This document shows, in pieces, positions 1-14,800 of a stretch of 64,000 bases of DNA. Each line of letters begins with the position of its first letter. Within the stretch, counting starts at the first letter, position 1. Made by a program: the position numbers and the translations under genes. This DNA comes from Amia ocellicauda (lineage: Eukaryota; Chordata; Actinopteri; Amiiformes; Amiidae), in contig NC_089851.1 of NCBI RefSeq assembly GCF_036373705.1, positions 58,664,850-58,728,849 of the forward strand, written 5' to 3'. The notes beneath the pieces are model-generated. The model ran no database searches. It was not told where the DNA came from and saw only the letters and a list, made by a program, of their open reading frames with translations.

Positions 1-879
1 TAGATAGATAGATAGATAGATAGATGGATGGATGGATGGACGGCAAGGCAAGCATCTGATTGACAGTGGTCCGTGATCTGCTGTTATGCTACTATGCTAC
101 TGACCATTGGGGGAGCGATAGCAAGCAAGAGAGTTAGATATCGAGAGTCATAGATAGATAGATAGATAGATGGATGGATGGATAGACGGCAAGGCAAGCA
201 TCTGATTGACAGTGGTCCGTGATCTGCTGTTATGCTACTATACTACTGACCATTGTGGGAGCGATAGCAAGCAAGAGAGTTAGATATCGAGAGTCATAGA
301 CAGATAGATAGATAGATAGATGGATGGATGGATGGACGGCAATGCAAGCATCTGATTGACAGTGGTCCGTGATCTGCTGTTATGCTACTATGCTACTGAC
401 CATTGGGGGAGCGATAGCAAGCAAGAGAGATAGATATCGAGAGTCATAGATAGATAGATAGATAGATGGATGGATGGATGGACGGCAAGGCAAGCATCTG
501 ATTGACAGTGGTCCGTGATCTGCTGTTATGCTACTATGCTACTGACCATTGGGGGAGCGATAGCAAGCAAGAGAGTTAGATATCGAGAGTCATAGACAGA
601 TAGATAGATAGATGGATGGATGGATGGACGGCAAGGCAAGCATCTGATTTACAGTGGTCCGTGATCTGATGTTATGCTACTATGCTACTGACCATTGGGG
701 GAGCGATAGCAAGCAAGAGAGTTAGATATTGAGAGTCATAGATAGATAGATAGATAGATGGATGGATGGACGGCAAGGCAAGCATCTGATTGACAGTGGT
801 CCGTGATCTGCTGTTATGCTACTATGCTACTGACCATTGGGGGAGCGAAAGGAAGCAAGAGAGTTAGATATTGAGAGTC

Positions 880-933
<54 letters not shown>

Positions 934-1345
934 GGATGGATGGATGGACGGCAAGGCAAGCACCTGATTGACAGTGGTGCGTGATCTGCTGTTATGCTAC
1001 TATGCTACTGACCATTGGGGGAGCGATAGCAAGCAAGAGAGTTAGATATCGAGAGTCATACATAGATAGATAGATAGATGGATGGATGGATAGACGGCAA
1101 GGCAAGCATCTGATTGACAGTGGTCCGTGATCTGCTGTTATGCTACTATGCTACTGACCATTGGGGGAGCGATAGCAAGCAAGAGAGTTAGATATTGAGA
1201 GTAATAGATAGATAGATAGATAGATGGATGGATGGACGGCAAGGCAAGCATCTGATTGACAGTGTTCCGTGATCTGCTGTTATGCTACTATGCTACTGAC
1301 CATTGGGGGAGCGAAAGGAAGCAAGAGAGTTAGATATCGAGAGTC

Positions 1346-1407
<62 letters not shown>

Positions 1408-1526
1408 GGATGGATGGATGGACGGCAAGGAAGCACCTGATTGACAGTGGTGCGTGATCTGCTGTTATGCTACTATGCTACTGACCATTGGGGGAGCGAT
1501 AGCAAGCGAGTTAGATATCGAGAGTC

Positions 1527-1584
<58 letters not shown>

Positions 1585-2878
1585 GGATGGATGGACAGCA
1601 AGGCAAGCATCTGATTGACAGTGGTCCGTGATCTGCTGTTATGCTACTATGCTACTGACCATTGGGGGAGCAATAGCAAGCAAGAGAGTTAGATATCAAG
1701 AGTCATAGATAGATAGATAGATAGATAGATGGATTGATGGATAGACGGCAAGGCAAGCATCTGATTGACAGTGGTCCGTGATCTGCTGTTATGCTACTAT
1801 ACTACTGACCATTGGGGGAGCGATAGCAAGCAAGAAAGTTAGATATCGAGAGTCATAGACAGATAGATAGATAGATGGATGGATGGATGGACGGCAAGGC
1901 AAGCATCTGATTGACAGTGGTCCGTGATCTGCTGTTATGCTACTATGCTACTGACCATTGGGGGAGCGATAGCAAGCAAGAGAGTTAGATATCGAGAGTC
2001 ATAGATAGATAGATAGATAGATGGATGGATGGATGGACGGCAAGGCAAGCATCTGATTGACAGTGGTCCGTGATCTGCTGTTATGCTACTATGCTACTGA
2101 CCATTGAAGGAGCGATAGCAAGCAAGAGAGTTAGATATCGAGAGTCATAGACAGATAGATAGATAGATGGATGGATGGATGGACGGCAAGGCAAGCATCT
2201 GATTTACAGTGGTCCGTGATCTGATGTTATGCTACTATGCTACTGACCATTGGGGGAGCGATAGCAAGCAAGAGAGTTAGATATCGAGAGTCATAGAAAG
2301 ATAGATAGATAGATAGATGGATGGATGGACGGCAAGGCAAGCATCTGATTGACAGTGGTCCGTGATCTGCTGTTATGCTACTATGCTACTGACCATTGGG
2401 GGAGCGATAGCATGCAAGAGAGTTAGATATCGAGAGTCATAGATAGATAGATAGATAGATGGATGGATGGACGGCAAGGCAAGCATCTGATTGACAGTGG
2501 TCCGTGATCTGCTGTTATGCTACTATGCTACTGACCATTGGGGGAGCGATAGCAAGCAAGAGAGTTAGATATCGAGAGTCATAGATAGATAGATAGATAG
2601 ATGGATGGATGGATGGACGGCAAGGCAAGCATCTGATTGACAGTGGTCCGTGATCTGCTGTTATGCTACTTTGCTTCTGAGCATTGGGGGAGCGATAGCA
2701 AGCAAGAGAGTTAGATGTCAAGAGTCATAGACAGATAGATAGATAGATGGATGGATGGATGGACGGCAAGGCAAGCATCTGATTGACAGTGGTCCGTGAT
2801 CTGCTGTTATGCTACTATGCTACTGACCATTGGGGGAGCGATAGCAAGTAAGAGAGTTAGATATCGAGAGTCATTGAT
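1..2878 (+). repeat. 142-bp satellite, irregular left sub-array
   Basis: Head-to-tail copies of the satellite monomer: a (GATA)n(GGAT)n block followed by a core running from GACGGCAAGG through GGTCCGTGATC and TGACCATTGGGGGAGC to GAGAGTCATA. Successive GACGGC starts at 39, 185, 335 and 481 give spacings of 146-150 bp. This part differs from the rest of the array. It carries GACA interspersed with GATA (for example near 298, 596 and 1858), very long GATA tracts (about 882-930, 1347-1405 and 1528-1584) and private variants such as GCGAAAGGAAG (about 846 and 1314). The regular class order seen further right is not obvious here. No coding potential is visible; the open frame at 2515-2721 on the minus strand is simply the satellite read through. 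Confidence 0.97.
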
Positions 2879-5800
2879 AGATAGATAGATAGATGGATGG
2901 ATGGACGGCAAGGCAAGCATCTGATTGACAGTGGTCCGTGATCTGCTGTTATGCTACAATGCTACTGACCATTGGGGGAGCGATAGCAAGCAAGAGAGTT
3001 AGATATCGAGAGTCATAGATAGATAGATAGATAGATGGATGGATGGACGGCAAGGCAAGCATCTGATTGACAGTGGTCCGTGATCTGCTGTTATGCTACA
3101 ATGCTACTGACCATTGGGGGAGCGATAGCAAGCAAGAGAGTTAGATATCAAGAGTCATAGATAGATAGATAGATAGATGGATGGATGGACGGCAAGGCAA
3201 GCATCTGATTGACAGTGGTCCGTGATCTGCTGTTATGATACTATGCTACTGACCATTGGGGGAGCGATAGCAAGCAAGAGAGTTAGATATCAAGAGTCAT
3301 AGATAGATAGATGGATGGATGGATGGATGTACGGCAAGGCAAGCATCTGATTGACAGTGGTCCGTGATCTGCTGTTATGCTACTTTGCTTCTGACCATTG
3401 GGGGAGCGATAGCAAGCAAGAGAGTTAGATGTCAAGAGTCATAGATAGATAGATGGATGGATGGATGGACGGCAAGGCAAGCATCTGATTGACAGTGGTC
3501 CGTGATCTGCTGTTATGCTACTATGCTACTGACCATTGGGGGAGCGATAGCAAGTAAGAGAGTTAGATATCGAGAGTCATTGATAGATAGATAGATAGAT
3601 GGATGGATGGACGGCAAGGCAAGCATCTGATTGACAGTGGTCCGTGATCTGCTGTTATGCTACAATGCTACTGACCATTGGGGGAGCGATAGCAAGCAAG
3701 AGAGTTAGATATCAAGAGTCATAGATAGATAGATAGATAGATGGATGGATGGACGGCAAGGCAAGCATCTGATTGACAGTGGTCCGTGATCTGCTGTTAT
3801 GCTACAATGCTACTGACCATTGGGGGAGCGATAGCAAGCAAGAGAGTTAGATATCAAGAGTCATAGATAGATAGATAGATAGATGGATGGATGGACGGCA
3901 AGGCAAGCATCTGATTGACAGTGGTCCGTGATCTGCTGTTATGATACTATGCTACTGACCATTGGGGGAGCGATAGCAAGCAAGAGAGTTAGATATCAAG
4001 AGTCATAGATAGATAGATGGATGGATGGATGGATGGACGGCAAGGCAAGCATCTGATTGACAGTGGTCCGTGATCTGCTGTTATGCTACTTTGCTTCTGA
4101 CCATTGGGGGAGCGATAGCAAGCAAGAGAGTTAGATGTCAAGAGTCATAGATAGATAGATGGATGGATGGATGGACGGCAAGGCAAGCATCTGATTGACA
4201 GTGGTCCGTGATCTGCTGTTATGCTACTATGCTACTGACCATTGGGGGAGCGATAGCAAGTAAGAGAGTTAGATATCGAGAGTCATTGATAGATAGATAG
4301 ATAGATGGATGGATGGACGGCAAGGCAAGCATCTGATTGACAGTGGTCCGTGATCTGCTGTTATGCTACAATGCTACTGACCATTGGGGGAGCGATAGCA
4401 AGCAAGAGAGTTAGATATCAAGAGTCATAGATAGATAGATAGATAGATGGATGGATGGACGGCAAGGCAAGCATCTGATTGACAGTGGTCCGTGATCTGC
4501 TGTTATGCTACTATGCTACTGACCATTGGGGGAGCGATAGCAAGCAAGAGAGTTAGATAACAAGAGTCATAGATAGATAGATGGATGGATGGATGGACGG
4601 CAAGGCAAGCATCTGATTGACAGTGGTCCGTGATCTGCTGTTATGCTACAATGCTACTGACCATTGGGGGAGCGATAGCAAGCAAGAGAGTTAGATATCA
4701 AGAGTCATAGATAGATAGATAGATAGATGGATGGATGGACGGCAAGGCAAGCATCTGATTGACAGTGGTCCGTGATCTGCTGTTATGCTACAATGCTACT
4801 GACCATTGGGGGAGCGATAGCAAGCAAGAGAGTTAGATATCAAGAGTCATAGATAGATAGATAGATAGATGGATGGACGGCAAGGCAAGCATCTGATTGA
4901 CAGTGGTCCGTGATCTGCTGTTATGCTACAATGCTACTGACCATTGGGGGAGCGATAGCAAGCAAGAGAGTTAGATATCAAGAGTCATAGATAGATAGAT
5001 AGATAGATGGATGGATGGACGGCAAGGCAAGCATCTGATTGACAGTGGTCCGTGATCTGCTGTTATGATACTATGCTACTGACCATTGGGGGAGCGATAG
5101 CAAGCAAGAGAGTTAGATATCAAGAGTCATAGATAGATAGATGGATGGATGGATGGATGTACGGCAAGGCAAGCATCTGATTGACAGTGGTCCGTGATCT
5201 GCTGTTATGCTACTTTGCTTCTGACCATTGGGGGAGCGATAGCAAGCAAGAGAGTTAGATGTCAAGAGTCATAGATAGATAGATGGATGGATGGATGGAC
5301 GGCAAGGCAAGCATCTGATTGACAGTGGTCCGTGATCTGCTGTTATGCTACTATGCTACTGATCATTGGGGGAGCGATAGCAAGTAAGAGAGTTAGATAT
5401 CGAGAGTCATTGATAGATAGATAGATAGATGGATGGATGGACGGCAAGGCAAGCATCTGATTGACAGTGGTCCGTGATCTGCTGTTATGCTACAATGCTA
5501 CTGACCATTGGGGGAGCGATAGCAAGCAAGAGAGTTAGATATCAAGAGTCATAGATAGATAGATAGATAGATGGATGGATGGACGGCAAGGCAAGCATCT
5601 GATTGACAGTGGTCCGTGATCTGCTGTTATGCTACAATGCTACTGACCATTGGGGGAGCGATAGCAAGCAAGAGAGTTAGATATCAAGAGTCATAGATAG
5701 ATAGATAGATAGATGGATGGATGGACGGCAAGGCAAGCATCTGATTGACAGTGGTCCGTGATCTGCTGTTATGATACTATGCTACTGACCATTGGGGGAG

Positions 5801-8800
5801 CGATAGCAAGCAAGAGAGTTAGATATCAAGAGTCATAGATAGATAGATGGATGGATGGATGGATGTACGGCAAGGCAAGCATCTGATTGACAGTGGTCCG
5901 TGATCTGCTGTTATGCTACAATGCTACTGACCATTGGGGGAGCGATAGCAAGCAAGAGAGTTAGATATCAAGAGTCATAGATAGATAGATAGATAGATGG
6001 ATGGATGGACGGCAAGGCAAGCATCTGATTGACAGTGGTCCGTGATCTGCTGTTATGCTACAATGCTACTGACCATTGGGGGAGCGATAGCAAGCAAGAG
6101 AGTTAGATATCAAGAGTCATAGATAGATAGATAGATAGATGGATGGATGGACGGCAAGGCAAGCATCTGATTGACAGTGGTCCGTGATCTGCTGTTATGA
6201 TACTATGCTACTGACCATTGGGGGAGCGATAGCAAGCAAGAGAGTTAGATATCAAGAGTCATAGATAGATAGATGGATGGATGGATGGATGGACGGCAAG
6301 GCAAGCATCTGATTGACAGTGGTCCGTGATCTGCTGTTATGCTACTTTGCTTCTGACCATTGGGGGAGCGATAGCAAGCAAGAGAGTTAGATGTCAAGAG
6401 TCATAGATAGATAGATGGATGGATGGATGGACGGCAAGGCAAGCATCTGATTGACAGTGGTCCGTGATCTGCTGTTATGCTACTATGCTACTGACCATTG
6501 GGGGAGCGATAGCAAGTAAGAGAGTTAGATATCGAGAGTCATTGATAGATAGATAGATAGATGGATGGATGGACGGCAAGGCAAGCATCTGATTGACAGT
6601 GGTCCGTGATCTGCTGTTATGCTACAATGCTACTGACCATTGGGGGAGCGATAGCAAGCAAGAGAGTTAGATATCAAGAGTCATAGATAGATAGATAGAT
6701 AGATGGATGGATGGACGGCAAGGCAAGCATCTGATTGACAGTGGTCCGTGATCTGCTGTTATGCTACTATGCTACTGACCATTGGGGGAGCGATAGCAAG
6801 CAAGAGAGTTAGATAACAAGAGTCATAGATAGATAGATGGATGGATGGATGGACGGCAAGGCAAGCATCTGATTGACAGTGGTCCGTGATCTGCTGTTAT
6901 GCTACTATGCTACTGACCATTGGGGGAGCGATAGCAAGTAAGAGAGTTAGATATCGAGAGTCATTGATAGATAGATAGATAGATGGATGGATGGACGGCA
7001 AGGCAAGCATCTGATTGACAGTGGTCCGTGATCTGCTGTTATGCTACAATGCTACTGACCATTGGGGGAGCGATAGCAAGCAAGAGAGTTAGATATCAAG
7101 AGTCATAGATAGATAGATAGATAGATGGATGGATGGACGGCAAGGCAAGCATCTGATTGACAGTGGTCCGTGATCTGCTGTTATGCTACAATGCTACTGA
7201 CCATTGGGGGAGCGATAGCAAGCAAGAGAGTTAGATATCAAGAGTCATAGATAGATAGATGGATGGATGGACGGCAAGGCAAGCATCTGATTGACAGTGG
7301 TCCGTGATCTGCTGTTATGATACTATGCTACTGACCATTGGGGGAGCGATAGCAAGCAAGAGAGTTAGATATCAAGAGTCATAGATAGATAGATGGATGG
7401 ATGGATGGATGGACGGCAAGGCAAGCATCTGATTGACAGTGGTCCGTGATCTGCTGTTATGCTACTTTGCTTCTGACCATTGGGGGAGCGATAGCAAGCA
7501 AGAGAGTTAGATGTCAAGAGTCATAGATAGATAGATGGATGGATGGATGGACGGCAAGGCAAGCATCTGATTGACAGTGGTCCGTGATCTGCTGTTATGC
7601 TACTATGCTACTGACCATTGGGGGAGCGATAGCAAGCAAGAGAGTTAGATATCAAGAGTCATAGATAGATAGATAGATAGATGGATGGATGGACGGCAAG
7701 GCAAGCATCTGATTGACAGTGGTCCGTGATCTGCTGTTATGATACTATGCTACTGACCATTGGGGGAGCGATAGCAAGCAAGAGAGTTAGATATCAAGAG
7801 TCATAGATAGATAGATGGATGGATGGATGGATGGACGGCAAGGCAAGCATCTGATTGACAGTGGTCCGTGATCTGCTGTTATGCTACTTTGCTTCTGACC
7901 ATTGGGGGAGCGATAGCAAGCAAGAGAGTTAGATGTCAAGAGTCATAGATAGATAGATGGATGGATGGATGGACGGCAAGGCAAGCATCTGATTGACAGT
8001 GGTCCGTGATCTGCTGTTATGCTACTATGCTACTGACCATTGGGGGAGCGATAGCAAGTAAGAGAGTTAGATTTCGAGAGTCATTGATAGATAGATAGAT
8101 AGATGGATGGATGGACGGCAAGGCAAGCATCTGATTGACAGTGGTCCGTGATCTGCTGTTATGCTACAATGCTACTGACCATTGGGGGAGCGATAGCAAG
8201 CAAGAGAGTTAGATATCAAGAGTCATAGATAGATAGATAGATAGATGGATGGATGGACGGCAAGGCAAGCATCTGATTGACAGTGGTCCGTGATCTGCTG
8301 TTATGCTACTATGCTACTGACCATTGGGGGAGCGATAGCAAGCAAGAGAGTTAGATAACAAGAGTCATAGATAGATAGATGGATGGATGGATGGACGGCA
8401 AGGCAAGCATCTGATTGACAGTGTTCCGTGATCTGCTGTTATGCTACTATGCTACTGACCATTGGGGGAGCGATAGCAAGTAAGAGAGTTAGATATCGAG
8501 AGTCATTGATAGATAGATAGATAGATGGATGGATGGACGGCAAGGCAAGCATCTGATTGACAGTGGTCCGTGATCTGCTGTTATGCTACAATGCTACTGA
8601 CCATTGGGGGAGCGATAGCAAGCAAGAGAGTTAGATATCAAGAGTCATAGATAGATAGATAGATAGATGGATGGATGGACGGCAAGGCAAGCATCTGATT
8701 GACAGTGGTCCGTGATCTGCTGTTATGCTACAATGCTACTGACCATTGGGGGAGCGATAGCAAGCAAGAGAGTTAGATATCAAGAGTCATAGATAAATAG

Positions 8801-11800
8801 ATAGATAGATGGATGGATGGACGGCAAGGCAAGCATCTGATTGACTGTGGTCCGTGATCTGCTGTTATGCTACAATGCTACTGACCATTGGGGGAGCGAT
8901 TGCAAGCAAGAGAGTTAGATATCAAGAGTCATAGATAGATAGATGGATGGATGGACGGCAAGGCAAGCATCTGATTGACAGTGGTCCGTGATCTGCTGTT
9001 ATGCTACAATGCTACTGACCATTGGGGGAGCGATAGCAAGCAAGAGAGTTAGATATCAAGAGTCATAGATAGATAGATAGATAGATGGATGGATGGACGG
9101 CAAGGCAAGCATCTGATTGACAGTGGTCCGTGATCTGCTGTTATGCTACAATGCTACTGACCATTGGGGGAGCGATAGCAAGCAAGAGAGTTAGATATCA
9201 AGAGTCATAGATAGATAGATAGATAGATGGATGGATGGACGGCAAGGCAAGCATCTGATTGACAGTGGTCCGTGATCTGCTGTTATGATACTATGCTACT
9301 GACCATTGGGGGAGCGATAGCAAGCAAGAGAGTTAGATATCAAGAGTCATAGATAGATAGATGGATGGATGGATGGATGGACGGCAAGGCAAGCATCTGA
9401 TTGACAGTGGTCCGTGATCTGCTGTTATGCTACTTTGCTTCTGACCATTGGGGGAGCGATAGCAAGCAAGAGAGTTAGATGTCAAGAGTCATAGATAGAT
9501 AGATGGATGGATGGATGGACGGCAAGGCAAGCATCTGATTGACAGTGGTCCGTGATCTGCTGTTATGCTACTATGCTACTGACCATTGGGGGAGCGATAG
9601 CAAGTAAGAGAGTTAGATATCGAGAGTCATTGATAGATAGATAGATAGATGGATGGATGGACGGCAAGGCAAGCATCTGATTGACAGTGGTCCGTGATCT
9701 GCTGTTATGCTACAATGCTACTGACCATTGGGGGAGCGATAGCAAGCAAGAGAGTTAGATATCAAGAGTCATAGATAGATAGATAGATAGATGGATGGAT
9801 GGACGGCAAGGCAAGCATCTGATTGACAGTGGTCCGTGATCTGCTGTTATGCTACTATGCTACTGACCATTGGGGGAGCGATAGCAAGCAAGAGAGTTAG
9901 ATAACAAGAGTCATAGATAGATAGATGGATGGATGGATGGACGGCAAGGCAAGCATCTGATTGACAGTGGTCCGTGATCTGCTGTTATGCTACTATGCTA
10001 CTGACCATTGGGGGAGCGATAGCAAGTAAGAGAGTTAGATATCGAGAGTCATTGATAGATAGATAGATAGATGGATGGATGGACGGCAAGGCAAGCATCT
10101 GATTGACAGTGGTCCGTGATCTGCTGTTATGCTACAATGCTACTGACCATTGGGGGAGCGATAGCAAGCAAGAGAGTTAGATATCAAGAGTCATAGATAG
10201 ATAGATAGATAGATGGATGGATGGACGGCAAGGCAAGCATCTGATTGACAGTGGTCCGTGATCTGCTGTTATGCTACAATGCTACTGACCATTGGGGGAG
10301 CGATAGCAAGCAAGAGAGTTAGATATCAAGAGTCATAGATAGATAGATAGATAGATGGATGGATGGACGGCAAGGCAAGCATCTGATTGACAGTGGTCCG
10401 TGATCTGCTGTTATGCTACAATGCTACTGACCATTGGGGGAGCGATAGCAAGCAAGAGAGTTAGATATCAAGAGTCATAGATAGATAGATGGATGGATGG
10501 ACGGCAAGGCAAGCATCTGATTGACAGTGGTCCGTGATCTGCTGTTATGATACTATGCTACTGACCATTGGGGGAGCGATAGCAAGCAAGAGAGTTAGAT
10601 ATCAAGAGTCATAGATAGATAGATGGATGGATGGATGGATGGACGGCAAGGCAAGCATCTGATTGACAGTGGTCCGTGATCTGCTGTTATGCTACTTTGC
10701 TTCTGACCATTGGGGGAGCGATAGCAAGCAAGAGAGTTAGATGTCAAGAGTCATAGATAGATAGATGGATGCATGGATGGACGGCAAGGCAAGCATCTGA
10801 TTGACAGTGGTCCGTGATCTGCTGTTATGCTACTATGCTACTGACCATTGGGGGAGCGATAGCAAGCAAGAGAGTTAGATATCAAGAGTCATAGATAGAT
10901 AGATAGATAGATGGATGGATGGACGGCAAGGCAAGCATCTGATTGACAGTGGTCCGTGATCTGCTGTTATGATACTATGCTACTGACCATTGGGGGAGCG
11001 ATAGCAAGCAAGAGAGTTAGATATCAAGAGTCATAGATAGATAGATGGATGGATGGATGGATGGACGGCAAGGCAAGCATCTGATTGACAGTAGTCCGTG
11101 ATCTGCTGTTATGCTACTTTGCTTCTGACCATTGGGGGAGCGATAGCAAGCAAGAGAGTTAGATGTCAAGAGTCATAGATAGATAGATGGATGGATGGAT
11201 GGACGGCAAGGCAAGCATCTGATTGACAGTGGTCCGTGATCTGCTGTTATGCTACTATGCTACTGACCATTGGGGGAGCGATAGCAAGTAAGAGAGTTAG
11301 ATATCGAGAGTCATTGATAGATAGATAGATAGATGGATGGATGGACGGCAAGGCAAGCATCTGATTGACAGTGGTCCGTGATCTGCTGTTATGCTACTAT
11401 GCTACTGACCATTGGGGGAGCGATAGCAAGCAAGAGAGTTAGATAACAAGAGTCATAGATAGATAGATGGATGGATGGATGGACGGCAAGGCAAGCATCT
11501 GATTGACAGTGGTCCGTGATCTGCTGTTATGCTACTATGCTACTGACCATTGGGGGAGCGATAGCAAGTAAGAGAGTTAGATATCGAGAGTCATTGATAG
11601 ATAGATAGATAGATGGATGGATGGACGGCAAGGCAAGCATCTGATTGACAGTGGTCCGTGATCTGCTGTTATGCTACAATGCTACTGACCATTGGGGGAG
11701 CGATAGCAAGCAAGAGAGTTAGATATCAAGAGTCATAGATAGATAGATAGATAGATAGATGGATGGATGGACGGCAAGGCAAGCATCTGATTGACAGTGG

Positions 11801-14800
11801 TCCGTGATCTGCTGTTATGCTACAATGCTACTGACCATTGGGGGAGCGATAGCAAGCAAGAGAGTTAGATATCAAGAGTCATAGATAGATAGATGGATGG
11901 ATGGATGGACGGCAAGGCAAGCATCTGATTGACAGTGGTCCGTGATCTGCTGTTATGCTACTATGCTACTGACCATTGGGGGAGCGATAGCAAGCAAGAG
12001 AGTTAGATATCAAGAGTCATAGATAGATAGATAGATAGATGGATGGATGGACGGCAAGGCAAGCATCTGATTGACAGTGGTCCGTGATCTGCTGTTATGA
12101 TACTATGCTACTGACCATTGGGGGAGCGATAGCAAGCAAGAGAGTTAGATATCAAGAGTCATAGATAGATAGATGGATGGATGGATGGATGGACGGCAAG
12201 GCAAGCATCTGATTGACAGTAGTCCGTGATCTGCTGTTATGCTACTTTGCTTCTGACCATTGGGGGAGCGATAGCAAGCAAGAGAGTTAGATGTCAAGAG
12301 TCATAGATAGATAGATGGATGGATGGATGGACGGCAAGGCAAGCATCTGATTGACAGTGGTCCGTGATCTGCTGTTATGCTACTATGCTACTGACCATTG
12401 GGGGAGCGATAGCAAGTAAGAGAGTTAGATATCGAGAGTCATTGATAGATAGATAGATAGATGGATGGATGGACGGCAAGGCAAGCATCTGATTGACAGT
12501 GGTCCGTGATCTGCTGTTATGCTACAATGCTACTGACCATTGGGGGAGCGATAGCAAGCAAGAGAGTTAGATATCAAGAGTCATAGATAGATAGATAGAT
12601 AGATGGATGGATGGACGGCAAGGCAAGCATCTGATTGACAGTGGTCCGTGATCTGCTGTTATGCTACTATGCTACTGACCATTGGGGGAGCGATAGCAAG
12701 CAAGAGAGTTAGATAACAAGAGTCATAGATAGATAGATGGATGGATGGATGGACGGCAAGGCAAGCATCTGATTGACAGTGGTCCGTGATCTGCTGTTAT
12801 GCTACTATGCTACTGACCATTGGGGGAGCGATAGCAAGTAAGAGAGTTAGATATCGAGAGTCATTGATAGATAGATAGATAGATGGATGGATGGACGGCA
12901 AGGCAAGCATCTGATTGACAGTGGTCCGTGATCTGCTGTTATGCTACAATGCTACTGACCATTGGGGGAGCGATAGCAAGCAAGAGAGTTAGATATCAAG
13001 AGTCATAGATAGATAGATAGATAGATAGATGGATGGATGGACGGCAAGGCAAGCATCTGATTGACAGTGGTCCGTGATCTGCTGTTATGCTACAATGCTA
13101 CTGACCATTGGGGGAGCGATAGCAAGCAAGAGAGTTAGATATCAAGAGTCATAGATAGATAGATGGATGGATGGACGGCAAGGCAAGCATCTGATTGACA
13201 GTGGTCCGTGATCTGCTGTTATGATACTATGCTACTGACCATTGGGGGAGCGATAGCAAGCAAGAGAGTTAGATATCAAGAGTCATAGATAGATAGATGG
13301 ATGGATGGATGGACGGCAAGGCAAGCATCTGATTGACAGTGGTCCGTGATCTGCTGTTATGCTACTATGCTACTGACCATTGGGGGAGCGATAGCAAGCA
13401 AGAGAGTTAGATATCAAGAGTCATAGATAGATAGATAGATAGATGGATGGATGGACGGCAAGGCAAGCATCTGATTGACAGTGGTCCGTGATCTGCTGTT
13501 ATGATACTATGCTACTGACCATTGGGGGAGCGATAGCAAGCAAGAGAGTTAGATATCAAGAGTCATAGATAGATAGATGGATGGATGGATGGATGGACGG
13601 CAAGGCAAGCATCTGATTGACAGTAGTCCGTGATCTGCTGTTATGCTACTTTGCTTCTGACCATTGGGGGAGCGATAGCAAGCAAGAGAGTTAGATGTCA
13701 AGAGTCATAGATAGATAGATGGATGGATGGATGGACGGCAAGGCAAGCATCTGATTGACAGTGGTCCGTGATCTGCTGTTATGCTACTATGCTACTGACC
13801 ATTGGGGGAGCGATAGCAAGTAAGAGAGTTAGATATCGAGAGTCATTGATAGATAGATAGATAGATGGATGGATGGACGGCAAGGCAAGCATCTGATTGA
13901 CAGTGGTCCGTGATCTGCTGTTATGCTACAATGCTACTGACCATTGGGGGAGCGATAGCAAGCAAGAGAGTTAGATATCAAGAGTCATAGATAGATAGAT
14001 AGATAGATGGATGGATGGACGGCAAGGCAAGCATCTGATTGACAGTGGTCCGTGATCTGCTGTTATGCTACTATGCTACTGACCATTGGGGGAGCGATAG
14101 CAAGCAAGAGAGTTAGATAACAAGAGTCATAGATAGATAGATGGATGGATGGATGGACGGCAAGGCAAGCATCTGATTGACAGTGGTCCGTGATCTGCTG
14201 TTATGCTACTATGCTACTGACCATTGGGGGAGCGATAGCAAGTAAGAGAGTTAGATATCGAGAGTCATTGATAGATAGATAGATAGATGGATGGATGGAC
14301 GGCAAGGCAAGCATCTGATTGACAGTGGTCCGTGATCTGCTGTTATGCTACAATGCTACTGACCATTGGGGGAGCGATAGCAAGCAAGAGAGTTAGATAT
14401 CAAGAGTCATAGATAGATAGATAGATAGATAGATGGATGGATGGACGGCAAGGCAAGCATCTGATTGACAGTGGTCCGTGATCTGCTGTTATGCTACAAT
14501 GCTACTGACCATTGGGGGAGCGATAGCAAGCAAGAGAGTTAGATATCAAGAGTCATAGATAGATAGATGGATGGATGGACGGCAAGGCAAGCATCTGATT
14601 GACAGTGGTCCGTGATCTGCTGTTATGATACTATGCTACTGACCATTGGGGGAGCGATAGCAAGCAAGAGAGTTAGATATCAAGAGTCATAGATAGATAG
14701 ATGGATGGATGGATGGATGGACGGCAAGGCAAGCATCTGATTGACAGTGGTCCGTGATCTGCTGTTATGCTACTTTGCTTCTGACCATTGGGGGAGCGAT